Shown here: one piece after another, positions 56,112 through 64,000 of the stretch | How positions within the stretch are numbered: position 1 is the stretch's first letter | Layout: each line of letters begins with the position of its first letter | DNA from: JANRJY01 sp033763735 | GTDB lineage: Bacteria > Bacteroidota > Bacteroidia > Cytophagales > UBA9547 | Assembly (NCBI GenBank): GCA_033763735.1 | Contig: JANRJY010000106.1 | Span: 1-64,000 of the forward strand | Length of the DNA: 64,000 bases | Reading direction: 5' to 3' | Translations under genes and position numbers: made by a program | Notes under the pieces: generated by a model | Databases searched by the model: none | Told to the model about the DNA's origin: nothing | The model's input: only the letters and a program-made list of their open reading frames with translations

Positions 56112-59100
56112 ATGATACGAATAACTTATATTATTTTAGTAGCTATAGGAATTGAAATGTTGCTTTCTGGTTGTGGCGAAAAAACTAAAAATAATTCAAA
56201 ACCTGAAGAGAATAGATTCACTAAAAAGATTTTGGTTGAAGGTCAGCTTAATCCAATGGAGTTGGAAGTAGCTAAGGATGGGAAAGTATTTTTTATTTTA
56301 GGAGATGGAGCAATCAAATACTTTGACCAAACAACTAAAAAAATCAAAGAAGTAGGCAGAATTAAAGTAAAGAATGATGCTGAACATGGATTAATAGGTT
56401 TTGTGTTAGATCCAAATTTTGAAAAAAACGGCTGGATTTATATGCAATACATGGTGGAAGACTCAATGATTGAGGCCAGAGTGGCAAGAATAACGATGGT
56501 TAACGATACCTTGGACTATGGTTCAGAGAAAATCTATTTAAGATATAACTATGGTGGAAATTGCTGCCATACAGGTGGCTCTATGGCCATGGACTCAAAA
56601 GGTAACTTGTATATTGCTACCGCAGATAATACGGATGCTTTTTCAACTTATTACTCCGTGTCGGACGACAGACCTGGTTTAGAAAAAAACGATGGACTAC
56701 GGTCATCAGCAAATACAAATGATTATAGAGGTAAAATATTAAAAATTCATCCGGAAAAGGATGGCACATTTACCATTCCGGAAGGCAATTTATTCCCGAA
56801 AGACTCAAAAAACGCAAAACCTGAAATATTTGTGATGGGTTGCCGCAATCCGTTCAGAATATCGATTGATAGGGCAACAGATATATTGTACTGGGGTGAA
56901 GTTGGACCCGATGCCTCTGTTGATAGTACCTGGGGTCCCAAAGGATATGATGAATTTAATAGAACCGATAAAGCAGGAAATTTTGGTTGGCCTATGTTTA
57001 TTGGTAACAATAAAGCCTACAGTCGAATTGATTTTACAAACAATTCTGTAATTGGAATCAATGATGCTAAAAAACCTATTAATTATTCTAAAAACAATAC
57101 AGGAATAGTAGAATTACCTCCTGCTCAACCCGCATTCATTTATTACCCATATGATGAATCAAAAGAATTTCCATGGACAGGTGTAGGCGGAAGAACAGCC
57201 ATTGGGGGTCCTGTATATCATTATGACCCAAAATTGAATTCAACGGTAAAATTTCCTGATTACTTTGACAAAAAGTGGATTATTGCCGACTGGATGCGCA
57301 ACTGGATTAAATCGGTAGAAATCAATGATAAAGATGAACCGGGGGAAGTGTATTCCATTATGCCCAAAACAGAATTCAAAAAACCTATTGACTTGACTTT
57401 TGGACCGGATGGAGCTCTTTATGCTATAGAATTTGGGTCGGCATGGTCGAACAATAAAGACACTAAAATTATCAAAATCGAGTATAATACCGGAAATAGA
57501 AATCCTGAAGCACATATTGAAGCCAAAAGTTTCTTTGGAAGTGCACCTTACACCGTTACTTTATCAGGATTAAGTTCTTTTGATTTAGATCAAGAAAAAT
57601 TACAATATGAGTGGAGAGATAATGAAAATAAAGTATTTTCAAAAGAAGCCTTAGTCATTTATACATTTGACAAACCGGGTAAATACAAAATAGGACTTAC
57701 TGTAGTTGATACCAAAGGTGCAAGAAATGAAAAGGAAGAAACCTTTGAAATAGGTAATGCAAAGCCGGAATTGAGTATTAAGCTTCAAAATAACACTTTC
57801 TACTTTGACACAACTTCGTATGAAATCATAGTCAATGACGAAGAAGATGGCACACTGGGTAAAGGTATTGCACAAAAAGATGTAAAAGTAAGTTTTGCGA
57901 TGCTGACGTCTGATAAAGTACTCAAAGAAAAAGATGGAGAGAATCAAGTGTTTTTTAAAGGGGAAGTTTTGGTAAACGAAAGTGATTGTGGAGCCTGCCA
58001 CTTAGTAAGTGGAAAATCCATTGGTCCCAGTTTTGAACAAGTAGCCGAACGTTATGCTAAAAATGCTTCAAATATTGATAAATTGGCCAACAAAGTAATT
58101 CAAGGAGGCGGTGGAAACTGGAATGCCAGGCATCAAATGAGTGCGCATCCGCAACTTACTTATGGTCAAGCCCGGGAAATGGTGAATTATATATTGTCAA
58201 TTGCAAATGAGCGAAATATATCCAGCGAATTAAATACCACGGGTTGCTTATATTCCGACTCGTTGGTTCGAAGCAAGGATGCCCCAAAATACATCATTTC
58301 AGCAAACTACACTGATAAAGGAAATGCAAATGCTGCGCCATTATCAGCGAAACAAATGATTTCACTGCGAAATACTAAAATTTTTCCAAACGAATTTGAC
58401 AACATATTTGATGCAAGTATTTCGGATAACCAATTCCGAGGAAATCATGCTTCTTGGGCAATGATGAAAAACATAGATTTTACTTCTATTAAGCAACTGA
58501 TAATCAATGCAAAAGGAGGAGGAACTATTGATGTAAAATTGGATAGTATTACCGGAAAAACAATTGGTTCATTTGCTCTACCTGAGGATATGTCACTTAC
58601 AATATCACAAACCCAAATTGAAAAATTCAAAGGATTTCATGATGTATATATTGTTTGTAACAATTTGAAATCCAGACTTTTCAACTACCAAATTAATTGG
58701 ATAAAATTCAGTCCGGTTATTTCAGATATTCCTGATTTGAATCAAACACCCATATTGCAATTGTCAAATAAATGGAAATTCATTAATAAAGATGATTTAA
58801 GATATGCTGACCCAAATTTGAACACTAATAACTGGAAAACACTCAATATTCCATCAAAATGGCAAGATTATGGCTATCAATATGCGGGTATTGCATGGTA
58901 TCGTCAACAAGTCGTAATTCCTTCCACCTTTAAAAAATATCTTGAATCCAAAAGTTCCATTCCACTTGATTTAATATTGACATTAGGCGAAATAGATGAT
59001 GCTGATGAGGTTTATCTGAATGGAAAACTAATTGGAAAATCAGGAATTTTCAATCCTTTTAAAAGTGCTTGGGGTGTTCCACGTTTGTATACAATACCTA

Positions 59101-59216
59101 TAAGATTAGTTTCATGGAATCAAGAAAATACTATTGCAGTACGTGTACTAAGTCCCGATTTGCAATTTGGTGGTATGTACAAAGGGCCCTATAACATCTC
59201 AATTAAATCCGAATAA
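56112..59216 (+). CDS. Lipoprotein fusion: PQQ sugar dehydrogenase, PKD, cytochrome c, carbohydrate-binding-type domains
   Basis: 1034 residues. A lipoprotein signal ends LLSGC (Cys21). Residues about 40-460 are a six-bladed soluble glucose/aldose dehydrogenase propeller, with CCHTGGSMAMD supplying the likely base His and GCRNPFRIS the Arg that contacts PQQ. A PKD domain follows (about 465-550), then an unassigned strand-rich stretch. A class I cytochrome c domain has haem motif CGACH (Cys626 to His630). A CBM-like beta sandwich follows (about 700-870), then a jelly-roll of the glycoside hydrolase 2 sugar-binding type (about 880-1034, with DDADEVYLNGKLIGKSG). The design suggests sugar oxidation with internal electron transfer to haem at the cell surface. 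First gene of a three-gene unit. Confidence 0.85.
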   Translation: MIRITYIILVAIGIEMLLSGCGEKTKNNSKPEENRFTKKILVEGQLNPMELEVAKDGKVFFILGDGAIKYFDQTTKKIKEVGRIKVKNDAEHGLIGFVLDPNFEKNGWIYMQYMVEDSMIEARVARITMVNDTLDYGSEKIYLRYNYGGNCCHTGGSMAMDSKGNLYIATADNTDAFSTYYSVSDDRPGLEKNDGLRSSANTNDYRGKILKIHPEKDGTFTIPEGNLFPKDSKNAKPEIFVMGCRNPFRISIDRATDILYWGEVGPDASVDSTWGPKGYDEFNRTDKAGNFGWPMFIGNNKAYSRIDFTNNSVIGINDAKKPINYSKNNTGIVELPPAQPAFIYYPYDESKEFPWTGVGGRTAIGGPVYHYDPKLNSTVKFPDYFDKKWIIADWMRNWIKSVEINDKDEPGEVYSIMPKTEFKKPIDLTFGPDGALYAIEFGSAWSNNKDTKIIKIEYNTGNRNPEAHIEAKSFFGSAPYTVTLSGLSSFDLDQEKLQYEWRDNENKVFSKEALVIYTFDKPGKYKIGLTVVDTKGARNEKEETFEIGNAKPELSIKLQNNTFYFDTTSYEIIVNDEEDGTLGKGIAQKDVKVSFAMLTSDKVLKEKDGENQVFFKGEVLVNESDCGACHLVSGKSIGPSFEQVAERYAKNASNIDKLANKVIQGGGGNWNARHQMSAHPQLTYGQAREMVNYILSIANERNISSELNTTGCLYSDSLVRSKDAPKYIISANYTDKGNANAAPLSAKQMISLRNTKIFPNEFDNIFDASISDNQFRGNHASWAMMKNIDFTSIKQLIINAKGGGTIDVKLDSITGKTIGSFALPEDMSLTISQTQIEKFKGFHDVYIVCNNLKSRLFNYQINWIKFSPVISDIPDLNQTPILQLSNKWKFINKDDLRYADPNLNTNNWKTLNIPSKWQDYGYQYAGIAWYRQQVVIPSTFKKYLESKSSIPLDLILTLGEIDDADEVYLNGKLIGKSGIFNPFKSAWGVPRLYTIPIRLVSWNQENTIAVRVLSPDLQFGGMYKGPYNISIKSE

Positions 59217-60391
59217 TGAAAAACAAAAAACTTTATATACTATTAACGGCATTTCCATTGACCATTATGGCTCAAAATATGTGGGACCCAAAACCTCCAA
59301 TCAAAGGTGTTTCCCCTATTAAATTTTTAACCAAACGCATTTCATCTGAAAGTTTTGAGTCGGTAGGTGTTGCCGACCTCAATAATGATGGCGAAAAAGA
59401 TATCGTTTCCGGTTCCTATTGGTATGAAGGACCTGATTTTCTCAAACGACACTACATAGGCCCTTCTGCTAGATACGGTGAATATTGGGATGACTTTTCT
59501 ACGATACTTTTGGATGTAGATGGAGATTCAAATCTGGACATCATTACAGGTGGTTGGTGGGGTCAAACTTTGCGTTGGAAGCAAAACCCTAACGGCAAAA
59601 ACATAGATTGGATTGAAAAAACAATTGACAGTGTAGGAGACCTAGAAACCACAAGAACTTGGGATATCGACAAGGATGGAGTCCCTGAAATTTGCCCTAA
59701 CAATCCGGGATCACCTTTAAAATTTTATAAGTTAAATTTCAATCAAGGTAAAGCCAATGGCACCTTTACCAAAATAAATGTGCATCCCACCCAAAGACAT
59801 GGATTGGGATTTGGTGATGTAAATGGTGATGGCAGAGGAGACTTTATTTTGACTTTTGGGTGGCTGGAAGCACCCTTAAATCCGCTTAAAGACAAATGGA
59901 ACATGCATTATGAATTTGAATTGGGAACCACAGGAGTGCCCATTATTGTAGCAGACGTTAATAAGGATGGGAAAAATGACCTCATTGTAGGTCAAGGACA
60001 CAGCTATGGTTTGGATTGGTATGAGCAGCTATCAAAAGACAAAAAAGGCATAATTTCATGGAAAAAGCACCCAATTGATCCCTATGGAGCACAATTTCAT
60101 ACCATGGAATGGGCAGATATGGATGCTGATGGTCAGCCGGAACTTATTACAGGCAAAAGATACAGAGCTCATAATGATGGCGATATCGGTAGCTATGATG
60201 ACTTAGGCATCTATTATTATAAGTGGAACGGAGAATCTTTTACCAAAAATGTGATTTCTTTTGGTCCTTTTGGAGTGGGTAAAGGTACAGGTATCTACAT
60301 GACCATAACCGATATGAACAAAGATAATAGACCTGACATTATTGTTGGAGGAAAAGACGGGTTGGCAGTGATTTATAATTTGGGTTATTAA
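59216..60391 (+). CDS. Secreted FG-GAP/VCBS repeat propeller protein
   Basis: 391 residues, signal peptide ending IMAQ. Seven acidic calcium-type loops are spaced through the chain (DLNNDGEKD, DVDGDSNLD, DIDKDGVPE, DVNGDGRGD, DVNKDGKND, DMDADGQPE, DMNKDNRPD), as expected of a seven-bladed beta-propeller. The role is probably binding of a ligand or partner outside the cell rather than catalysis. Its ATG shares one base with the stop of the dehydrogenase gene, so translation is coupled. No T9SS signal is seen. Confidence 0.88.
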   Translation: MKNKKLYILLTAFPLTIMAQNMWDPKPPIKGVSPIKFLTKRISSESFESVGVADLNNDGEKDIVSGSYWYEGPDFLKRHYIGPSARYGEYWDDFSTILLDVDGDSNLDIITGGWWGQTLRWKQNPNGKNIDWIEKTIDSVGDLETTRTWDIDKDGVPEICPNNPGSPLKFYKLNFNQGKANGTFTKINVHPTQRHGLGFGDVNGDGRGDFILTFGWLEAPLNPLKDKWNMHYEFELGTTGVPIIVADVNKDGKNDLIVGQGHSYGLDWYEQLSKDKKGIISWKKHPIDPYGAQFHTMEWADMDADGQPELITGKRYRAHNDGDIGSYDDLGIYYYKWNGESFTKNVISFGPFGVGKGTGIYMTITDMNKDNRPDIIVGGKDGLAVIYNLGY

Positions 60392-60406
60392 ATCGACATA
60401 TTCACA

Positions 60407-61258
60407 TTGAAAATCGGCATTAACTCATTCCTATTTACTTCACCTTTCACCAACGAAAGCGTTTCTTGGTTTCCAAAGTTCAAATCATGGGGTTTTGATT
60501 CGGTTGAAATTGCCATTGAAGATCCTTCTCATATTGACCCTCTTTTTATTAAAAATGAATTGAATAAATATGGGTTGGTTTGCGGGTCTGTATGTGCAGC
60601 TATGGGTCCCGACCGCGATTTGAGAGGAACAAGTATACAACAAAATACTTCCTTGAAATATCTAATAACTTTATTGGAACAAATGGTGATTTTAAAATGT
60701 CCCATATTGGTAGGACCTATTTATTCCAGCGTAGGCAGGGCAGATGCTGTTGAACCTAATGATTATGAAACACAATGGCAAACTGTAAAAAAACATTTAC
60801 AAACATTGGCACAATATGCTGAAAAAAAAGGACTTAAATTGGGTTTAGAACCTTTGAATCGCTTTGAAACTGACTTTATTAACACAACAGAACAAGGTCT
60901 TAAAATGATTGATGAAGTTAATAACCCAGCTTTAGGACTTCATTTAGATACTTTTCACATGAATATTGAAGAAAAAAGTCAAAAAGAAGCCATATTAAAA
61001 GCAAGTAAAAAATTATTCCATTTTCATGCCTGTGGTACCGATAGAGGCACTCCGGGCAAGGATTCATTGGATTGGAAACCAATTTTTGATGCCCTGAAAC
61101 AAATTGATTATCAAGGAGATTTGGTGATTGAGTCATTTACCCAAGATGTTAAAGTAATAGCCAAAGCAGCAGCTATCTGGCGCAAAATAGAGCTTTCACA
61201 GGAGGATATTGCAGTTAATGGGATTAAGTTTTTAAAATCACAATTGATAAATTATTAA
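60407..61258 (+). CDS. Sugar isomerase/epimerase, TIM-barrel (AP endonuclease 2 family)
   Basis: 283 residues of the xylose-isomerase-like TIM barrel. Metal and substrate residues are in the usual places: GLEPLNRFE (Glu), LGLHLDTFHMNIEE (Asp and His), HFHACGTDRGTPG (His) and LVIESF (final Glu). Relatives include tagatose 3-epimerase and D-psicose epimerase types. It is cytosolic and probably processes the oxidised or imported sugar from the operon. TTG start 15 bases after the FG-GAP stop; no in-frame ATG is nearby. Confidence 0.88.
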   Translation: MKIGINSFLFTSPFTNESVSWFPKFKSWGFDSVEIAIEDPSHIDPLFIKNELNKYGLVCGSVCAAMGPDRDLRGTSIQQNTSLKYLITLLEQMVILKCPILVGPIYSSVGRADAVEPNDYETQWQTVKKHLQTLAQYAEKKGLKLGLEPLNRFETDFINTTEQGLKMIDEVNNPALGLHLDTFHMNIEEKSQKEAILKASKKLFHFHACGTDRGTPGKDSLDWKPIFDALKQIDYQGDLVIESFTQDVKVIAKAAAIWRKIELSQEDIAVNGIKFLKSQLINY

Positions 61259-61407
61259 ATCCAGCATTAACTGATTTTTGATAATAATTCAAGGAGAATC
61301 TATTTGAAACAGGACCATAATTATTAATATAATCACATTTTTAAATATTTAATAATACTCAAAATAGTATTAAATTGCATTAAGTATTTAATATCAAATT
61401 CGATTTT

Positions 61408-61632
61408 ATGTTAGCTATAAAAGGAATCTATAGTGAAGGGGTAATTAAGTTAGATACCGAATTGCCATTTTCAAAGGAAGGTGCAAAAGTAATAGTTACT
61501 TTTTTGGAAGATATTGAATTAGCCGAAAACAAACTAAAAATTGATGAAATCACCTTGGCTTCTGAAATATCATTATCTGAAGATTGGGATTCGCTTGAAG
61601 ATGAAAGATATGATAAGGTTTTTTCTAAATGA
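61408..61632 (+). CDS. Antitoxin-like protein paired with MazF-type toxin
   Basis: 74 residues. The N-terminus MLAIKGIYSEGVIKL and then KVIVTFLED is a short swapped-hairpin-like beta domain similar to DUF104/AF2212-type antitoxins; the C-terminal half is acidic and helical (LSEDWDSLEDERYDKV), suited to binding a toxin. ATG start; its TGA overlaps the next ATG. Antitoxin role is inferred mainly from the toxin gene directly behind it. Confidence 0.75.
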   Translation: MLAIKGIYSEGVIKLDTELPFSKEGAKVIVTFLEDIELAENKLKIDEITLASEISLSEDWDSLEDERYDKVFSK

Positions 61633-61964
61633 AATATTCTAAAGGCGATATCGTTTGGGTTAATTTTCCTTTTACTGATGGTAGTTCGTCTAAAATAAGA
61701 CCTGCTTTAGTAATTTCTAATGAAAAAGTAAATGTAACGGGTGATTATTTACTAATTCAAATTACTTCTCGAGTAAAAAACGATAACTTTTCAATTGAAA
61801 TTTCTGAAAATGATTTTGTTGATGAAAATCTAACTATACGTAGTTTCATTAGAATTCATAAAATATTTGTTCTAAATGAAGCTTTAATTATTTCTAGAAA
61901 AACATCTATTACTGACAAATTCAGAAAACATGTTATTGAAAGTGTTTTTGACCTTTTCACCTAA
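61629..61964 (+). CDS. MazF/PemK-type endoribonuclease toxin
   Basis: 111 residues. The opening KGDIVWVNFPFTDG and KIRPALVIS are the family hallmark: a beta-barrel RNase with the catalytic Arg in RPA and a Thr/Ser in LIQITSR. It would cut single-stranded RNA. ATGA overlap with the antitoxin gene, so the two are coupled. The 3' end overlaps the tail of the convergent flavin monooxygenase gene by 8 bases. Confidence 0.9.
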   Translation: MKYSKGDIVWVNFPFTDGSSSKIRPALVISNEKVNVTGDYLLIQITSRVKNDNFSIEISENDFVDENLTIRSFIRIHKIFVLNEALIISRKTSITDKFRKHVIESVFDLFT

Positions 61965-63003
61965 CCCCCACATGTACATCGTTATTAACCAAAGGTGCTA
62001 CTTTTTTACCAATCAGCTCAATGGCATGCATGAGTTTTTCATGAGGCAAATTGGCCGCATCCATTTGGAAAGTTACTCTCGACAATCCACCCAATGACTC
62101 ACTGTGCCTTAATATTTTTTCAGCAACTTCCTCTGGTCCACCTACAATGTAGGCTCCGGTAGGACCATTTTGAGCGTCAAAGCGTTGGCGCGTCATTGGA
62201 GGCCAGCCACGCTCTTTGGCAACACCTTCCGACATCGCTTTTGCCACCCCAGGATAAAATTCTTCCACTGCTTTGTCATACGTATCCGAAACATAGCCAA
62301 AGGCATGCATACCTACTGAAAGTTGTTCGGGTTTGAATCCCGCATGTGCACCTGCACGCTTGTACAAGTCCACCAAAGGACGAAAACGATGCGTTTCACC
62401 TCCAATTATAGCCACCATCAAAGGTAAGCCTAACATTCCGGCACGGGCAAACGACTCCGGAGTACCTCCTACCCCAAGCCAAATGGGAATTGGATTTTGA
62501 ACAGCACGCGGATACACCGGTTGATTTTTCATAGCCGGACGAAACCGACCCGACCAGGTCACATATTCACTATCGCGTATTTGAAGCAACAAATCGAGTT
62601 TTTCGGCAAACAGGTCGTCATAATCTTGCAAACTAAGTCCAAAGAGTGGATAAGCTTCTGTGAACGAGCCTCTGCCTACAATCATTTCGGCACGTCCTTG
62701 CGATATAATGTCTAAAGTAGCATATTGCTGATATATCCGAACCGGATCGGCAGCACTTAGTACAGTTACGGCACTTGTAAGCCTGATTTGCTTGGTTCGT
62801 GCGGCAGCGGCTGCCAATATAACTGCAGGAGCCGAATCCAAAAACTCTTTTCGATGATGCTCCCCTATTCCAAATATGCCTAAACCCACCTGATCGGCAA
62901 GTTCAATACGCTCCAACAACTGAGACATCGCATCTTTAGTGCTAAAGTTAGGGTCGGGATTATGATCAAAACGCGCTACAAAACTATCTATTCCTAATTC
63001 CAT
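61957..63003 (-). CDS. LLM-class flavin-dependent monooxygenase
   Basis: 348 residues of the bacterial luciferase-like TIM barrel. Typical features: GLGIFGIGEHHRKEFLDSAP near the N-terminus, RIRLTSAVTVLS-type strand, GRAEMIVGRGSF, IPIWLGVGG and a final helical region. It uses reduced flavin from a partner reductase. Base use differs from the neighbours: one 60-base line (62161-62220) has 35 G or C, against 14 in a line of the toxin gene (61741-61800). Alanine- and glycine-rich with GC-rich codons, it looks horizontally acquired. ATG start. Confidence 0.92.
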   Translation of the reverse strand: MELGIDSFVARFDHNPDPNFSTKDAMSQLLERIELADQVGLGIFGIGEHHRKEFLDSAPAVILAAAAARTKQIRLTSAVTVLSAADPVRIYQQYATLDIISQGRAEMIVGRGSFTEAYPLFGLSLQDYDDLFAEKLDLLLQIRDSEYVTWSGRFRPAMKNQPVYPRAVQNPIPIWLGVGGTPESFARAGMLGLPLMVAIIGGETHRFRPLVDLYKRAGAHAGFKPEQLSVGMHAFGYVSDTYDKAVEEFYPGVAKAMSEGVAKERGWPPMTRQRFDAQNGPTGAYIVGGPEEVAEKILRHSESLGGLSRVTFQMDAANLPHEKLMHAIELIGKKVAPLVNNDVHVGVR

Positions 63004-63009
63004 GATATT

Positions 63010-63241
63010 TCAAAATTCAATGTATGTACATATAATACAATGAATTGGTGAAGAAAGTTCAAGTGCAATAATATTGATTACTGATAGCCCTTTCTGAATC
63101 ACATGACCAACAAGTGTATCGGTGAATCGACTGTACATTATTAAACAAAACTAAGTGGTAAAAACTAAAATCTTTTATAAAAATTAAAAACATTTTTTGT
63201 CAAGTTTAAGTTGATACATTAATAAGTAAAATAAACAAAAT
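63010..63241. other. Intergenic stretch with no supported gene
   Basis: About 230 bases between the monooxygenase and BLUF genes. A 42-codon minus-strand frame (63010-63138, ATG start) is present but unlike any family I know and probably chance. The part before the BLUF gene is AT-rich and should hold its promoter, but I cannot point to a clear element. Confidence 0.4.
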
Positions 63242-63691
63242 ATGTACTATACATGCTATACAAGTATTGCAAATAATAATCTGGATGAGAAACAAATACT
63301 AGATATATTAAACTCAGCTCGAAAAAATAATATTGTTAATGGAATAACTGGAATGCTGTTGTATATCGATGACAATTTCATACAAATTATAGAAGGCAAC
63401 AAGGAAGATGTAAACAATCTTTACCAAAAAATCATCAATGATGATAGACATTTGGGAGTAAAAATAATTTCACAAGGCAATATTAAAGAAAGGTTTTTCC
63501 CCAATTGGGTAATGGGATTTAAAGTTTTGACAAAATATGATTTAGAAGAAATGGTAAATTTGAATGGAGTTGGATATTTCACAATCGAAGATTTACTAAA
63601 TAAATCAAAACCACACATTGCCATTGAATTCTTGAAATCATTTTATAAAAATGGCGAACTTGATTTTTTAAAATTTTGGAAAGGGCAATAA
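63242..63691 (+). CDS. BLUF-domain blue-light photoreceptor (single domain)
   Basis: 149 residues. The BLUF fold binds FAD and senses blue light. Every key residue aligns by spacing with AppA: Tyr6 (CYTS), Asn30 (KNN), Gln48 (FIQIIEG), Trp89 and Met91 (FPNWVMGF). The 50 residues after the BLUF core are helical (DLEEMVNLN, FLKSFYKNG) with no output enzyme, so it must signal through a partner protein. ATG start. Alone on the plus strand. Confidence 0.93.
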   Translation: MYYTCYTSIANNNLDEKQILDILNSARKNNIVNGITGMLLYIDDNFIQIIEGNKEDVNNLYQKIINDDRHLGVKIISQGNIKERFFPNWVMGFKVLTKYDLEEMVNLNGVGYFTIEDLLNKSKPHIAIEFLKSFYKNGELDFLKFWKGQ

Positions 63692-63749
63692 GTTCAATTC
63701 TTTTATGACCAATTAGTTTTGCTGCATTTGTTATAAACTAATTGTTTTG

Positions 63750-63818
63750 CGTCATTACGAACAAAGTGAAGCATTCTTTTTGGTTCATAAAAATTGCTTC
63801 GTTTCACTCGCAATGACG
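63750..63818. repeat. 69-bp palindromic intergenic repeat, copy 1
   Basis: It opens CGTCATTACGAACAAAGTGA and closes with TTTCACTCGCAATGACG, the reverse complement of the opening with a few mismatches. The arms of about 27 bases enclose a variable middle. It can fold into a long hairpin. A second copy of the same length starts 12 bases on. Confidence 0.85.
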
Positions 63819-63830
63819 ACTTTTGCTTCG

Positions 63831-63899
63831 CGTCATTGCGAACAAAGTGAAGCAATCACTGTGATTCGAGGAGATTGCTTCGTTTCACTCGCAATGACG
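63831..63899. repeat. 69-bp palindromic intergenic repeat, copy 2
   Basis: It opens CGTCATTGCGAACAAAGTGA and closes with TTTCACTCGCAATGACG, with the same arms as copy 1 and a different core. Elements of the CGTCATTGCGA...TCGCAATGACG type recur in intergenic DNA of several bacterial groups and behave like REP/MITE-like palindromes. No transposase lies here. Confidence 0.85.
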
Positions 63900-63905
63900 A
63901 AGATG

Positions 63906-64000
63906 CTACTCCACAATCAGCTTCTTTGTAGTGGTTTGTAACCTAAGCAAGTAAAGGCCTTTTGGTAAAGTATATTGCCCGGAAGCCCATTCCGCAATTT
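63906..64000 (-). CDS. C-terminal tail of a T9SS type A cargo protein (partial)
   Basis: The last 30 codons of a gene that enters from the right edge. They end LPKGLYLLRLQ, TTTKKLIVE and TAG (63906-63908), which is the closing strand pair of a type A T9SS sorting domain (PxGxYxLxLxT...KKLxV). The rest of the protein lies outside the window, so its function is unknown. The stop is 6 bases from the palindromic repeat. Confidence 0.75.
   Translation of the reverse strand, partial: IAEWASGQYTLPKGLYLLRLQTTTKKLIVE

Noticed and set aside
63010..63138. 42-codon minus-strand frame upstream of the monooxygenase gene
   Set aside because: Short, no recognisable motif, AT-rich; could be chance. No supporting ribosome binding site.
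63747..63941. 64-codon plus-strand frame with repeated CEQSEA and FVSLAMT words
   Set aside because: It is the translation of the two palindromic repeats, a well-known source of false genes.

Overview
The window is AT-rich bacterial DNA from a member of the Bacteroidota. Evidence: type IX secretion (T9SS) C-terminal sorting domains of both kinds, a PorP/SprF protein, a BACON domain, a propeller-type two-component sensor, the long form of IspG, and the family of very small membrane proteins next to the efflux operon. The genus cannot be read from the sequence. No rRNA, phage, transposase or CRISPR array is visible. There is one tRNA, an initiator tRNA-fMet.

Layout. 1-382: gene-poor edge with a strong hairpin. 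383-6300 (minus): secreted TPR-CHAT protein, two small HMA-like proteins, era, tRNA-fMet. 6625-22392 (plus): a surface block of a 2760-residue repeat adhesin with a type B T9SS signal, its PorP/SprF partner, a PorE-like OmpA protein, an unknown secreted protein and a propeller histidine kinase. 22482-22936: frameshifted coiled-coil membrane protein. 23012-30131 (minus): O-antigen ligase-like protein, T9SS-exported subtilase, ung, SixA-like phosphatase. 30288-35840 (plus): topA, fatty acid desaturase, a decayed higA antitoxin, pckA. 36014-38311 (minus): 2-hydroxyacid dehydrogenase and mgtE. 38441-39659 (plus): self-cleaving-type XRE-S24 regulator behind an inverted-repeat operator, then a retropepsin-like protease. 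39673-42395 (minus): pyrG, a HepT/MntA toxin-antitoxin pair, a 58-residue membrane protein. 42597-47992 (plus): tripartite RND efflux operon. 48137-48295: ATPase-gene remnant. 48302-52065 (minus): Kir channel, ispG, pyrE. 52161-55122 (plus): NUDIX hydrolase and tex, separated by tandem palindromes. 55137-61258: AraC regulator divergent from a sugar-oxidation operon (PQQ dehydrogenase/cytochrome c fusion, FG-GAP propeller, TIM-barrel isomerase). 61408-64000: MazF-type toxin pair, a GC-rich flavin monooxygenase, a BLUF photoreceptor, two 69-bp palindromic repeats, and the C-terminal tail of another T9SS cargo running off the right edge.

Three signals run through the whole window. First, many genes appear to start with TTG (most often TTGAAA). 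Second, short word-like repeats sit at the 3' ends of genes and often supply the stop codon. Third, decayed accessory genes (higA, DUF4143-type ATPase tail, coiled-coil protein) sit in otherwise gene-free gaps. The most system-like region is the adhesin/PorP-SprF/OmpA/sensor block. The most unusual protein architecture is the dehydrogenase-cytochrome-jelly-roll fusion at 56112-59216. Functions are assigned from motifs and remembered family features; no database search was run.
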